The notes beneath the pieces are model-generated. The model searched no databases. It had not been told where the DNA came from and saw only the letters and a program-made list of their open reading frames with translations. From Haemophilus sp. HMSC068C11 (GTDB lineage: Bacteria > Pseudomonadota > Gammaproteobacteria > Enterobacterales > Pasteurellaceae), in assembly GCF_001815355.1 (NCBI RefSeq), contig NZ_KV820361.1, positions 300,468 to 364,467 on the forward strand: 64,000 nucleotides of DNA, read 5' to 3'. The translations under genes were made by a program, and so were the position numbers. This document shows positions 29,478 to 39,731 of this stretch, piece after piece. Each line of letters opens with the position of its first letter. Position 1 is the first letter of the stretch.

Positions 29478-30194
29478 TTAGCCATTGATACCTTTGAACA
29501 ATGCTTTGGTTTTTACTTTTTTACCTTCAGCTTCGTTTTTAAGGTCTTCTTCTAGCTTAGGAAGTACTTCTTCGTTATACCATTTCGGGTGATGTTTTTT
29601 CGCCCAGCGAACGGTTACCCAACCTTCCACGATACCACGAATGGAGCCTTTCACCCAGAATGCCATGTACATGTGTACCAAGATACCGGTGAACAACATG
29701 AATGCACTTAGTGAGTGAAGTAAAATCGCAAAACGTAATACCGGAATAGAGAAGTAGTGCGAGAAAAATTGACGCCACATAATGATGCCGGTTACAAGCA
29801 AGGTAACCATCGCCAAGTTCAATGTCCAGAATAACATTTTTTGACCAAGGTTATACTTACCGTTATAAGCAACAGCGTGTTCATTTCCTTTCAATACTTC
29901 AAGCATGCCTTTTAACCAACGGATATCGTTTTTCTCTGGAATGTTGTGATCCCAGTAAAGATAGCCAAGGAAAATAAAGGCAACAAACATAATGATACCG
30001 GTGAACGGGTGAATTGCTCGCGCCAGTTGCGGGGTACCTAAAATCTCAGTTAACCACGCAAAATCTGGGAAGAAGAATGCTACACCAGTGAACATCGTCA
30101 TAAAGAAGCAGATTACGAGTAGCCAGTGGCTAAAACGAGCAGGCGTTCTATGACGAATGATTCGAGTATCATTGCTAATCTCAATCTTACTCAT
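29478..30194 (-). CDS. fdnI: formate dehydrogenase cytochrome b556 (gamma) subunit
   Basis: Membrane subunit that passes electrons from formate oxidation to quinone. The 238 residues have four membrane helices and heme-ligand histidines ([46 protein letters not shown]). The longest frame starts at 30224, but ATG 30194 (MSKIEIS) follows GGGGGCAAAG and overlaps the fdxH stop by 8 bases, typical coupling, so I use it. It forms a complex with FdnG and FdxH. Confidence 0.94.
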   Translation of the reverse strand: MSKIEISNDTRIIRHRTPARFSHWLLVICFFMTMFTGVAFFFPDFAWLTEILGTPQLARAIHPFTGIIMFVAFIFLGYLYWDHNIPEKNDIRWLKGMLEVLKGNEHAVAYNGKYNLGQKMLFWTLNLAMVTLLVTGIIMWRQFFSHYFSIPVLRFAILLHSLSAFMLFTGILVHMYMAFWVKGSIRGIVEGWVTVRWAKKHHPKWYNEEVLPKLEEDLKNEAEGKKVKTKALFKGING

Positions 30195-31122
30195 CTTTGC
30201 CCCCTTTTTTATCTTCTTCTTCAAATTTTTCGTGATGATCTTCTACATCTTCTTCAACGTTTGGACCTACAGCTAAGTAGTGAGCGATTTCAGCAAGTGC
30301 TAGACCACCCATTGCTACAGCCGCTACTGGTTTCAATACATCTTTCCAAAGGGTGACGGTGAGGTCAACTTTTGGATCTTTTGGAAGACCAGAATAAAGC
30401 TCAGGTTTATCCGCATGGTGTAATACATACATTACGTGTGTACCACCGACGCCTTCAGGGTCGTAGATACCCGCGTTTTCGTAACCACGTGCTTTTAAGT
30501 CAGCAACACGTTGTTCTGCGTAGAGTTTCATCTCTTCTTTAGAACCGAAACGAATTGCACCGGTTGGACAGGTTTTCACGCAAGCCGGTTCTTGGCCCAC
30601 AGATACACGATCCACACAAAGGGTACATTTGTACACACGGTTGTCTTCTGGGTTCATACGTGGAATGTTGAACGGACAACCAGCGATACAGTAACCACAA
30701 CCGATACATTTATCAGATTGGAAATCCACAATACCGTTTGCATATTGGATAATTGCGCCTGGTGCAGGACAAGCTTTTAAACAGCCTGGTTCTGAACAGT
30801 GCATACAACCATCTTTACGGATTAACCATTCTAAACGATCATTTTCTTCAACTTCGTTAAAGCGCATTACCGTCCATGCTTTTGCATTGAGATCTACTGG
30901 GTTATCGTAGATCCCCACACACTGAGCATTAACATCAGAACGGATGTCATTCCACTCTGAACAGCCCACCTGACAGGCTTTACAACCGATACAGGTGGAT
31001 ACGTCGATTAATTTTGCAACTTCAACTTTATGATCACGCGCTTGAGGTGCTGGTGTTAAACCAGACGTAGCGGAGACCTTGATAATGTCTTGCGATTGAA
31101 CGCCTTGACCACTTCCTGCCAT
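30187..31122 (-). CDS. fdxH: formate dehydrogenase iron-sulfur (beta) subunit
   Basis: Electron-transfer subunit with four [4Fe-4S] clusters. The Cys sets are visible: [35 protein letters not shown] and CTLC...CVKTC. A single C-terminal helix ([20 protein letters not shown]) anchors it to the periplasmic side of the membrane. Start: ATG 31122 (MAGSGQGVQ) follows GGAGGCATAAT, a very strong site; the upstream MRKRRHN extension is not needed. It starts one base after the fdnG stop. 311 residues. Confidence 0.96.
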   Translation of the reverse strand: MAGSGQGVQSQDIIKVSATSGLTPAPQARDHKVEVAKLIDVSTCIGCKACQVGCSEWNDIRSDVNAQCVGIYDNPVDLNAKAWTVMRFNEVEENDRLEWLIRKDGCMHCSEPGCLKACPAPGAIIQYANGIVDFQSDKCIGCGYCIAGCPFNIPRMNPEDNRVYKCTLCVDRVSVGQEPACVKTCPTGAIRFGSKEEMKLYAEQRVADLKARGYENAGIYDPEGVGGTHVMYVLHHADKPELYSGLPKDPKVDLTVTLWKDVLKPVAAVAMGGLALAEIAHYLAVGPNVEEDVEDHHEKFEEEDKKGGKDE

Positions 31123-31123
31123 A

Positions 31124-34100
31124 TTATGCCTCCGCTTTCTCAATGTTTACCAAGAATGTTTTATATTCTGGTGTTTGAGTGATTGCTTCACCCCAAGATG
31201 GTGTTAAGGTGTTGGTGGAGAAACCACGATTACCTTTACCATTTAAGGCTTTCATATTCCAGTGAATTGGAATACCCACGTGATGTACGGTACGTCCGTC
31301 GACTTCTAAGTCTTTCAAACGTTTTGTTACCACTGCAACGGCTTTAATGTAGCCACGGCGAGAAGTAATCTTCACCATATCACCTTTTTGGATGCCTTTT
31401 TCTGCTGCTAATTTCTCACCAATTTCCACGAATTGTTGTGGTTGGGCGATGATATTTAACGCAGATTGAGCAGTCCAACTGTGGAAGTGCTCGGTCAAAC
31501 GATAAGTCGTTGCCACATAAGGGAAGTCTTTGTTTGAACCGATAAATTCACGGTCTTCTTTATAAATACGAACAGTCGGATCAGAGACGACACTTGGGTG
31601 TAGTGGGTTAGTGTCAATCGGACTTTCAATTGGTTCATAGTGCTCAGGCATAGGGCCATTCGCAATTTTATCTACAGCGAATAGACGCCCCACACCTTCT
31701 GCAGACATAATAAATGGACCTGCATCAGAACCTGGTGGTTGTGTGCCATAGTCAGCGACATCTAACCAGTTCCAGTTTTTACCGTTCCATTTGATTAATT
31801 GACGGTGTTTATCCCAAGGGTTACCGTTAATATCAAGTGAAGCACGGCTATAAAGAATACGACGGTTTGCTGGCCATGCGAAGCCCCAACCTAATGTACA
31901 ACCTAAACCTGATGGATCAGAGTTGTCACGGTTTGCGGTTTGGTTACCTTTTTCAGTCCATTGACCCACATAGATCCAGTTACCTGATGAGGTTGTACCG
32001 TCATCACGTAAGTGAGCGAATCCGTTAAGTAATTGACCTTTTTTATACATGACGTTGCCATCAGCATCGAGAAGATCAGCAAGTGCGTAACCATTCAATT
32101 CTTTCGCTAATTCTACAGAACTTGGTGAATGCGGTTGAACATAGTTCCAAGTCATCGCTTCGAAAGATTCGATACCACGACCACCTTCTTTTTGATAAAG
32201 GTGATGCATTTCTTCACGAATCATAGAAAGAATTTCAACATCTGGTAACGCTTCACCTGGTTGGTCACAGCCTTTCCAGTGCCATTGAGCCCAACGACCA
32301 GAGTTAGCAATAGAACCATCTTCTTCTGCGAAACAGGTGGTTGGTAAACGGAATACTTCAGTTTGAATATCTGCTGGATTCACATTGTTTGATTCACCAA
32401 AGTTTTTCCAGAATTCAGAAGATTCAGTTTGAAGCGGATCCATCACGATTAAGAATTTCAATTTGCTCATACCTGCAACAGTTTTGTTTTTGTTAGGTAA
32501 TGAGTTTAATACGTTGAAACCTTGCAAAATCCAACCGTTTAATTTGCCATCATTCATTAACTTAACATGAGTGATAGGGTCGTATAAGCGGTCTGCTTTT
32601 GGTAAGAAATCGAAACCCCAACCATTTTCTTTGGTTGCTTTATCACCATAGAACGTTTTCATCATACTCACGAAGAATTTCGATGTATTACGATAGTAGT
32701 TCACTTGGTTTGGTACGATATCTTTTGGCGTAATCGCATTAATGTATTGTTCGTAGGACGTATCTTTATCATTCGGCAAACGCATATAACCCGGTAAAGA
32801 CATCGGCAATAAGCCCATATCTGTTGTACCTTGTACGTTTGAGTGTCCACGTAATGCATTAATACCGCCACCTGGCATCCCCATATTACCTAAGAGTAAT
32901 TGGATCATTGCCATTGAACGAATATTTTGTGTACCGATTGTGTGCTCAGTAAAGCCTAACGCATATAAGTGCGTCATGGTTTTATTCGGTGCAGAGGTTT
33001 TACCAATTTCTTCACAGATTTGTAAGAAGAGTTTTTGTTTAACGCCGGTAATACGTTCAACTATTTCTGGGGTATAGCGAGAAACGTGATCTTTCAAGAT
33101 ATTAATCACACAACGTGGATCTTGTAAGGTCATATCACGTTTAGCATTACCATTTTCATCAAATTGGTAATTCCATTTAGATTTATCGTAAGTGCGTTTT
33201 TCTTCATCAAAACCTACGAATAAACCATCTTCAAATTTGAAACCTTCATCAACTAAGAATGAAGCATTTGTATAGTGTTTAACGTATTCGTGTTGAATTT
33301 GGTTAGTTTCCAATAAGTAACGGATCACACCCATTAAGAATGCGATATCAGAACCGGAACGAATTGGCGCATGAAGGTCAGCTACAGAAGCTGTACGGTT
33401 AAAGCGAGGGTCAACCACGATGATTTTCGCACCGTTTTTCTTCGCTTCGATCGCCCAACGGAAGCCAACAGGGTGAGCTTCAGCAGGGTTACCACCTTGA
33501 ACAATAATAAGATTGGCGTTTTTGATGTCAACCCAGTTATTTGTCATGGCACCGCGACCAAATGATGGAGCAAGACTTGCTACCGTTGGTCCGTGTCAAG
33601 TATTCGCTTGGTTACACATCGGCACTATGCCCAACATTCTCACCCATTTTTGAGTAAGAAGTGCGGCTTCATTACTCATGGCGGAGGCGGTCATAATACC
33701 AGTAGAGGTCCAACGGTTAACAGTTTTGCCACTAGCGTCTTTTTCAACGAAGTTAGCATCACGGTCATCTTTTAATAAACGAGAAACGCGTTTGATCGCT
33801 TCTTCCCAAGAAAGACGAACCCATTTGTCAGAACCTGGTGCACGATATTCAGGGTATAATGCACGGCTTTCACTATTAACATAGTCTAATGCGCCAGCAC
33901 CTTTAGGACATAATGCCCCACGGCTTACCGGATGGTCTGGGTCACCTTCAAGGTGGAATAATTTAGAACGGGTATTGGTGCCTGTATGGCTGCTTAAAGC
34001 ATCGTAAGGTTTGCCTGTGCTATATAACAACATACCACAGCTCACTGCACAATATGTACAGGTGTTACGGGATTCAAAAGCCCGTAATAATTTGTATTCA

Positions 34101-34207
34101 CGTGGTGCCGCTAAAACAGATGATGGTGCAAAGCCCAACATTGCCGCAGACGTCCCCGCCATACCACCTGCACAGATCTTAAAGAACTTACGTCTAGAGA
34201 CCTGCAT
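31124..34207 (-). CDS. fdnG: formate dehydrogenase major subunit, selenocysteine-containing
   Basis: Catalytic periplasmic molybdenum or tungsten subunit that oxidises formate to CO2. The reading frame is interrupted by one TGA at 33596-33598, in [20 protein letters not shown], exactly where selenocysteine sits in E. coli FdnG; both sides continue in the same frame, so this is one gene of 1,027 residues with Sec at about 204. The N-terminus carries a twin-arginine signal (SRRKFFK) and a [4Fe-4S] site ([14 protein letters not shown]). Start ATG 34207 follows AAGGAGTGATT; a GTG at 34213 is less likely. It heads fdnG-fdxH-fdnI, divergent from fdhD. selABC must be elsewhere. Confidence 0.95.
33553..33598 (-). 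other. UGA selenocysteine codon with SECIS-like hairpin in fdnG
   Basis: Just 3' of the UGA the minus strand can fold: GACCAA pairs with TTGGTC (plus-strand 33586-33591 and 33556-33561), and an inner GCA...TGC stem carries the loop AGTCT (within GCAAGTCTTGC). Bacterial SECIS elements lie directly after the UGA and have a GU in the apical loop, as here. Confidence 0.85.
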
Positions 34208-34274
34208 AATCACTCCTTCATAACGGCGAACCGTTAAGATATTTCGATAGTATAAATTCGTATAGATAATTTAT

Positions 34275-34300
34275 TTGATTTCGTTAAAATAACGCATCAA
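34275..34300. promoter_or_regulatory. palindrome in the fdnG-fdhD divergent region, possible operator
   Basis: TTGAT..CGTTA-AAA-TAACG..ATCAA is a 26-base near-perfect palindrome. Its centre is about 45 bases upstream of the start implied by a minus-strand TATACT (34254-34249) before fdnG. I cannot name the regulator: the spacing is not that of FNR. Confidence 0.5.
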
Positions 34301-34402
34301 CCATTAAATTGATTATAACAATGACCAATTTAAACGGAGCCGATTTTAACTATTTTTTAACCGAAAATCTATAATCAAAACTTGTTATAATCGCTTTAAA
34401 AC

Positions 34403-34416
34403 TTGAGCTAGATCAC
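34403..34416 (+). promoter_or_regulatory. candidate FNR site upstream of fdhD
   Basis: TTGAG-N4-ATCAC matches the FNR consensus TTGAT-N4-ATCAA at 8 of 10 positions. It lies about 35 bases before a possible -10 (TAACAT at 34445-34450) of fdhD. Anaerobic control would suit formate respiration. Confidence 0.45.
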
Positions 34417-34482
34417 AAAATAAACATTTTTTGTTAAAAAAAAGTAACATTTTTACAACAGTCATTTTATTAGGAAAAAATA

Positions 34483-35292
34483 ATGCACTGGATAATCCAA
34501 AAAACAATTAATTTTTTTAAAAAAACACCTGAAAATCCGACCGCACTTTTAGTGGAAAAACAAGATAGTCTGGCTGCGGAAGTGCCTGTTTCACTTGTTT
34601 ATAATGGTATTGCACATACCGTCATGATGTGCTCTCCGCAAGATTTAGATGACTTTGCTTTAGGCTTTTCATTAGCGGAAGGCATTATTGAGAAAAAAGC
34701 GGATATTTATGGTATTGATGTGGTGGAAGTGTGTAATGGCATTGAAGTGCAAATTGAATTATCTAGCCGTCAATTTATGGCATTAAAAGATCATCGCCGT
34801 ACATTAACGGGTAGAACAGGATGTGGCATTTGCGGTACAGAACAAATTTCACAAGTCTATAAAAAATTGCCCAAATTAGACCGCACTTTCCAATTTAATT
34901 TAAATTTATTAGATGGCTGTTTAGAACAATTACAAGCTAATCAAACACTCGGAAAAGAAACAGGGGCGACACATGCCGCCGCCTTTTTTGATTTATCGGG
35001 TAATTTACTAGCGATTCGAGAAGATGTTGGGCGACATGTGGCACTAGATAAATTAATCGGCTGGCATGCCAAACAAAATCAACCACAGGGATTCGTGCTG
35101 GTTTCGAGCCGAGCCAGCTATGAAATGGTTCAAAAATCAGTGGCTTGTGGCATCGAGTTACTTGTTGCGATTTCTGCCGCGACAGATCTTGCCGTAAATA
35201 TGGCTGAACAGCATAATCTTTCCCTTATCGGCTTTGCTCGTCCTGGAAAAGCGAACATCTATGCAGGGAAAGAGCGGTTGGTTTTAGCTTAG
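34483..35292 (+). CDS. fdhD: formate dehydrogenase sulfurtransferase FdhD
   Basis: FdhD carries sulfur from IscS to the molybdenum cofactor of formate dehydrogenase. The 269 residues contain the reactive Cys loop in [13 protein letters not shown] and the conserved [25 protein letters not shown] and [11 protein letters not shown]. Length is normal. It is divergent from fdnG, so the accessory gene and the enzyme are probably expressed together; an FNR-like site and a palindrome lie between. Confidence 0.96.
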   Translation: MHWIIQKTINFFKKTPENPTALLVEKQDSLAAEVPVSLVYNGIAHTVMMCSPQDLDDFALGFSLAEGIIEKKADIYGIDVVEVCNGIEVQIELSSRQFMALKDHRRTLTGRTGCGICGTEQISQVYKKLPKLDRTFQFNLNLLDGCLEQLQANQTLGKETGATHAAAFFDLSGNLLAIREDVGRHVALDKLIGWHAKQNQPQGFVLVSSRASYEMVQKSVACGIELLVAISAATDLAVNMAEQHNLSLIGFARPGKANIYAGKERLVLA

Positions 35293-35357
35293 TTTTTAGA
35301 GTGAATTAGAGCCGTCCCCTTTACTTTTTAGGCTTAAACTATAAAGTTGGAATAAAT

Positions 35358-36278
35358 ATGAATTCAAATAAAATTAATATCGCACTTTGTGCAGATAAAA
35401 ATTACTTAGAACCACTTGAAACTTTATTAAAATCTATTTGCTACCATAACTCTCAGGTGCATATTTATATTATTCATACGGACATTCCTGAAAATTGGCT
35501 TGTTTTGCAAGCACAGAACCTAGCGAAGTTTAATAATCAACTTTCACCTATTTGGCTTAATGAGGCTAATCCAGCTATTCAGCGTTTAAACCAAAAAATA
35601 ATGCCCAATTCATTAGCTATCAATGAAATCATAAAACAACTACCTAATAAATTAAAACATGTTAATGAGCTTACTTATGCGCGATTCTTAATTCCAGAAT
35701 TAATTCAAGAAGAGCGAGTGCTTTATTTAGATAGCGATATTATTGTAAATGCATCATTATCAAATTTATTTCATGTTGATATGAAAGGCTGTCCTATTGC
35801 GGCGATTGATGACTATAATTTATCAAATAAAGATACGCCTCACTGGTATGTTTTAAATACACCTGAAGAATTAGAATCATGTCTTTCTTACAAAGGCGGA
35901 GAAGATTTCAAACCTTACTTTAATGCTGGTGTAATATTATGGGATTTAGTGAAATGCCGAGAGGAAAATATGACGAGAAAATTACTAGCTATTGCGTTAT
36001 ATTGTTCAGATGTACTCTATGCAGATCAAGATATATTGAACTTTGTTCTATTTAATCGCTGGCTAAGAATTGATGTTCGTTATAATGTTCAAGCGCACTA
36101 TAACTTTACATTTTTACCATTAGTAACTGAATCTCCATGGATTATTCACTACATAACAGATAGAAAGCCTTGGATAGCTGAATATAAAGAAGAAACAATT
36201 TTCCATCCTGTTTATCATCATTATAAGAATCTAACTTGGCAAAATATTCAAAACTACTGTTTATCTAAGAATGAATAA
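35358..36278 (+). CDS. family 8 glycosyltransferase, probably for lipooligosaccharide
   Basis: The 306 residues match GT8 enzymes that add glucose or galactose to lipooligosaccharide. Visible are INIALCADKNY at the N-terminus, the metal-binding DxD in VLYLDSDIIV, FNAGVILWDL, YADQDILNFVL and the C-terminal HYITDRKPW. There is no signal peptide, as expected for a cytosolic enzyme at the inner membrane. The gene is richer in A and T than its neighbours and unrelated to fdhD, so it may be a variable insertion. I see no tandem repeat that would make it phase-variable. The sugar and acceptor are unknown. Confidence 0.85.
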   Translation: MNSNKINIALCADKNYLEPLETLLKSICYHNSQVHIYIIHTDIPENWLVLQAQNLAKFNNQLSPIWLNEANPAIQRLNQKIMPNSLAINEIIKQLPNKLKHVNELTYARFLIPELIQEERVLYLDSDIIVNASLSNLFHVDMKGCPIAAIDDYNLSNKDTPHWYVLNTPEELESCLSYKGGEDFKPYFNAGVILWDLVKCREENMTRKLLAIALYCSDVLYADQDILNFVLFNRWLRIDVRYNVQAHYNFTFLPLVTESPWIIHYITDRKPWIAEYKEETIFHPVYHHYKNLTWQNIQNYCLSKNE

Positions 36279-36281
36279 AAC

Positions 36282-36323
36282 AAGTGTGGTCAAAAACACC
36301 ATGATCTTTGACCGCACTTTTTG
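36282..36323. terminator. terminator from imperfect inverted uptake signals
   Basis: AAGTGTGGTCAAA (36282-36294) pairs with TTTGACCGCACTT (36307-36319) with one G-U pair, followed by TTTTG. One arm deviates from the uptake core by one base. It sits between convergent genes. Confidence 0.78.
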
Positions 36324-36333
36324 TTTATTTCTT

Positions 36334-37380
36334 TTATTCTTTTGGCGATTTACCCTCTAAGAGTACTTCAGAAACCCAACGTTGAGTCAGGCGTTTGCCT
36401 TCTTGATCCGTACCAAATTTCATAAAATCAATATCTATCAGTTTTAATTTGCTAGCTGGCAGGAAACCTGGTGCAGGTTCTGCATGGATATTGGTTGGAA
36501 GTTGATAAGAGTCTGATTCTTTCCAAGGAATTTCTTGGGCTTCTTTGCTTAGCACGAAATCCATAAACAGTTTGGCATTATCAAGATTTCTAGCTCCTTT
36601 AATGATGCTTGCCCCGCCTAAAGAATAGCCCACGCCTTCGCATGGTAAAATGCCTTCAACTGGTGCACCATTTTTCTTCTCACGCGGATAAACCAACATA
36701 AAACCTAAATCAATCGCCACGGTACCGTTAGCCAAATAGTTGCTGGCAAGGCCTGTTTTGGTATGTTGCATGAGATTTGGTTCTAGTTTCTTCAGATAGT
36801 CAAAGGCTTTTTCTTCTCCCCATAATGTGGAAAACGTACTGATAAGCGAGTAACCAGTACCGGAAACACGAGGGTCAGGGTATTGAATGTAACCTTTATA
36901 TTCTGGTTTTATCAAGTCTGCATAGCATTGTGGTGCAGGAATATTCAATTCTTTTAATTTTTTAGTATTGACCCCAATGCCAAGTTCCATTAAGTAAATC
37001 ACAGAAGTGAAATTACCGCGTTGATCCATTAAAGATTTAAACTGCGGCATGATGTCTTTTTGTAATGGGGAACGATAGGATTCAAGTAAGCCTAATTCTG
37101 CGGCTTGAAGATGGGGTTCAATCGTGCCACCAAACCAGAAATCAGCTTGTGGGTTTTCTTTTTCCGCTTTAATTTTGCCTAATACAACGCCTGTACTATT
37201 ACGCACAAATTGTGCATCTACATTGTATTTTTTACTAAAGGCTTGAGTGACTTTTTCGCATACAACATTTTGTACGCTGCAATAGACAGTAAGTTTTCCT
37301 TCAGCCTGAGCATGAGAAGTGTACGCGAGGGTGGTTAGGGCTGAAAGTGCGGTTAATTTTAGCGTTGTTTTAATTGACAT
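36334..37380 (-). CDS. AfuA/FbpA-like periplasmic binding protein, orphan copy
   Basis: The 348 residues start with a signal peptide (cleaved near AQA-EG) and form a binding-protein fold of the FbpA/AfuA group: KLTVYCSVQNVVCEK, NPQADFWFGGTIEP, LPCEGVGYSLGGASIIKGARN. The iron-binding double Tyr of FbpA is absent (LDLGFMLVYPREKK occupies the position), so an organic or sugar-phosphate ligand is likelier than Fe3+. No permease or ATPase gene is adjacent; it could feed the AfuBC pair at 49698-52832. It resembles both AfuA copies there at roughly half the positions by eye. Confidence 0.85.
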   Translation of the reverse strand: MSIKTTLKLTALSALTTLAYTSHAQAEGKLTVYCSVQNVVCEKVTQAFSKKYNVDAQFVRNSTGVVLGKIKAEKENPQADFWFGGTIEPHLQAAELGLLESYRSPLQKDIMPQFKSLMDQRGNFTSVIYLMELGIGVNTKKLKELNIPAPQCYADLIKPEYKGYIQYPDPRVSGTGYSLISTFSTLWGEEKAFDYLKKLEPNLMQHTKTGLASNYLANGTVAIDLGFMLVYPREKKNGAPVEGILPCEGVGYSLGGASIIKGARNLDNAKLFMDFVLSKEAQEIPWKESDSYQLPTNIHAEPAPGFLPASKLKLIDIDFMKFGTDQEGKRLTQRWVSEVLLEGKSPKE

Positions 37381-37464
37381 TGTGTCTCCTTTAACTTCGT
37401 CAATGTTTAGTAATTATTTGATATTGCTAATATAAAGGGGCGGAGTAAATTTGTAAATATCAGG

Positions 37465-37511
37465 TTGTTTAAAAATATAATTCCCACTATAATCCCTGTA
37501 AATTTAACCAG
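37465..37511 (+). promoter_or_regulatory. uvrD promoter with LexA-like box
   Basis: TTGTTT (37465-37470), a 17-base spacer and TATAAT (37488-37493) form a strong promoter. CTGT-AAATTTAA-CCAG at 37496-37511 matches the LexA box CTGT-N8-ACAG at 7 of 8 core bases and covers the start site, as expected for an SOS-repressed gene. Confidence 0.72.
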
Positions 37512-37526
37512 ATTAAAATAAGAGCA

Positions 37527-39704
37527 ATGGATATTTCAGAATTACTTGATGGCTTGAATGATAAACAACGTGAAGCAGTGGCAGCACCACTTGGCAATTA
37601 CCTTGTGCTTGCGGGGGCTGGAAGTGGTAAAACTCGCGTCTTGACTCATCGTATTGCTTGGTTGATTGCCGTAGAAAATATTTCTGAAGGCAGCATTATG
37701 GCGGTCACCTTTACCAATAAAGCCGCTGCTGAAATGCGTCATCGTATTCAAGATACCTTGTCCAAACATGCTCAATCCAATTTATTTGGTATGTGGATTG
37801 GCACATTCCATAGCATTGCCCATCGATTATTACGTGCTCACCATTTAGATGTGAACTTGCCACAAGATTTCCAGATTTTGGATTCTGAAGACCAACTTCG
37901 TTTAGTAAAACGCTTGATGAAATTGCACAATTATGATGATAAAGCATTTCCACCCAAACAAGCGTGCTGGTATATCAATAATAAAAAAGATGAAGGTTTA
38001 AGACCGCAAGATATTAATGATTTTGGTGATCGTCAGGAAAAAGAGTGGATTAAGATTTATCAAATTTATCAAGATACTTGTGATCGTGCGGGCTTGGTGG
38101 ATTTTGCTGAATTGTTAATTCGTGCGTATGAATTATTTGCTAAAAAGCCCGTGATTTTGCAGCGTTATCAGCAACGTTTTCAGCACATTTTGGTGGATGA
38201 GTTTCAAGATACCAATAAAATCCAATATGCCTGGATCAAAATTCTTGCGGGTAATACGGGTAAAGTGATGATTGTGGGCGATGATGACCAATCCATTTAT
38301 GGTTGGCGTGGTGCGCAAGTCGAAAATATTCAAAAATTCCTAAAAGATTTCAATGCAGAAACCATTCGTTTGGAGCAAAACTATCGTTCTACCGGCAATA
38401 TTCTGAAAAGTGCCAACCAACTTATTTCGAATAATAGTGATCGTCTCGGTAAGAATTTATGGACCGACGGTGAAATGGGGGAGCCAGTAGGTATTTATGC
38501 AGCATTTAATGAATTAGATGAGGCAAAATTTGTGGCGTCTCAAATCCAAAATTGGGTAGATGACGGTGGGGAATTAGATGATTGTGCTGTTTTATATCGT
38601 AGTAATAGCCAATCTCGTGTTATTGAAGAAGCCTTGATTCGTTGCCAAATTCCTTATCGGATTTATGGCGGGATGCGATTCTTCGAACGCCAAGAAATTA
38701 AAGATGCATTGGCGTATTTACGCTTAATTAATAATCGTCAAGATGACGCCGCGTTTGAACGTGTGATTAATACACCTACGCGTGGTATTGGCGATCGTAC
38801 TTTAGATGTGTTACGAAATTTAACCCGTGAACGTCAAATTACCTTATGGCAAGCTGTTCAAGTAGCCACACAAGAAAATATGCTAACGGGGCGTGCTTCA
38901 ACCGCATTGCTTCGTTTCCAAGAGTTGATTAATTCTTTACAGGTTGATACAGCCGAAATGCCACTGTTTGCACAGACTGATTTCGTGATTAAACATTCTG
39001 GCTTATACGATATGTATAAACAGGAAAAAGGCGAGAAAGGTGAAGTGCGTATTGAAAACTTAGAAGAATTGGTGACGGCAACCCGAGAATTTATCAAACC
39101 TGATGACGCAGAGGATATGACCGAACTTACCGCCTTTTTAACTCATGCTTCTTTAGAGGCGGGAGAAGAGCAGGCTTCGCCGCATCAATCTTGTGTGGAA
39201 ATGATGACTTTACACTCTGCAAAAGGCTTGGAATTCCCGCGCGTATTTATGGTGGGGGTAGAAGAGGGAGTATTCCCAAGTTTCCGTTCATTTGAAGAGC
39301 CTGGTCGTTTGGAGGAAGAACGCCGTCTTGCTTATGTGGGCATTACTCGAGCTAAGCAAAAACTGACGATTTGTTATGCGGAAAGCCGTCGTGTTTATAC
39401 GAAAGAAGAACGCCATTTGCCTTCACGTTTTATTACAGAATTACCATCAGAATGCATTCAAGAAATTCGTTTGCGTGGAACAGTAACCCGAGCATTAAAC
39501 CAAGCGAAAGTAGGGAGTTTAAGCATGAGTTTGCCAGAAAATGAATGGAAAATGGGGCAAAAAGTGAAACATGAAAAGTTTGGTTTTGGCACTATCATAA
39601 ACGTTGAAGGCTCAGACAATAACACCCGTTTACAAATCGCTTTCCAAGCTCAAGGCATTAAGTGGCTGATTGCGCATTTGGCAAAATTAGAAAAAGTGCG
39701 GTAG
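37527..39704 (+). CDS. uvrD: DNA helicase II
   Basis: UvrD is a 3'-5' superfamily 1A helicase that removes UvrC and the cut strand in excision repair and unwinds during mismatch repair. The 725 residues contain motif I GAGSGKTRVLTHR, motif Ia MAVTFTNKAAAEM, motif II VDEFQDTN, motif III GDDDQSIYGWRGA, motif IV RLEQNYRST and motif VI VGITRAKQKL. The C-terminus is the Tudor-like domain that binds RNA polymerase (KVKHEKFGFGTIINVEG). A LexA-like box lies in its promoter. Confidence 0.97.
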   Translation: MDISELLDGLNDKQREAVAAPLGNYLVLAGAGSGKTRVLTHRIAWLIAVENISEGSIMAVTFTNKAAAEMRHRIQDTLSKHAQSNLFGMWIGTFHSIAHRLLRAHHLDVNLPQDFQILDSEDQLRLVKRLMKLHNYDDKAFPPKQACWYINNKKDEGLRPQDINDFGDRQEKEWIKIYQIYQDTCDRAGLVDFAELLIRAYELFAKKPVILQRYQQRFQHILVDEFQDTNKIQYAWIKILAGNTGKVMIVGDDDQSIYGWRGAQVENIQKFLKDFNAETIRLEQNYRSTGNILKSANQLISNNSDRLGKNLWTDGEMGEPVGIYAAFNELDEAKFVASQIQNWVDDGGELDDCAVLYRSNSQSRVIEEALIRCQIPYRIYGGMRFFERQEIKDALAYLRLINNRQDDAAFERVINTPTRGIGDRTLDVLRNLTRERQITLWQAVQVATQENMLTGRASTALLRFQELINSLQVDTAEMPLFAQTDFVIKHSGLYDMYKQEKGEKGEVRIENLEELVTATREFIKPDDAEDMTELTAFLTHASLEAGEEQASPHQSCVEMMTLHSAKGLEFPRVFMVGVEEGVFPSFRSFEEPGRLEEERRLAYVGITRAKQKLTICYAESRRVYTKEERHLPSRFITELPSECIQEIRLRGTVTRALNQAKVGSLSMSLPENEWKMGQKVKHEKFGFGTIINVEGSDNNTRLQIAFQAQGIKWLIAHLAKLEKVR

Positions 39705-39731
39705 AATCGGGAGGATTTTATTGCAACGAGT

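Noticed and set aside
31837..32028. Plus-strand frame inside fdnG
   Set aside because: It is a shadow of the conserved coding strand, with no ribosome site or family match; similar antisense frames in dcuC, guaA, guaB and uvrD were also dropped.
33547..33598. fdnG seen as two genes or a pseudogene with a nonsense mutation
   Set aside because: The stop is UGA at the exact family Sec position, the frame is the same on both sides, and a SECIS-like hairpin follows.
34275..34300. The fdnG palindrome as a ModE operator
   Set aside because: The CGTTA/TAACG arms are only three bases apart, far closer than in the ModE site I know; left unassigned.
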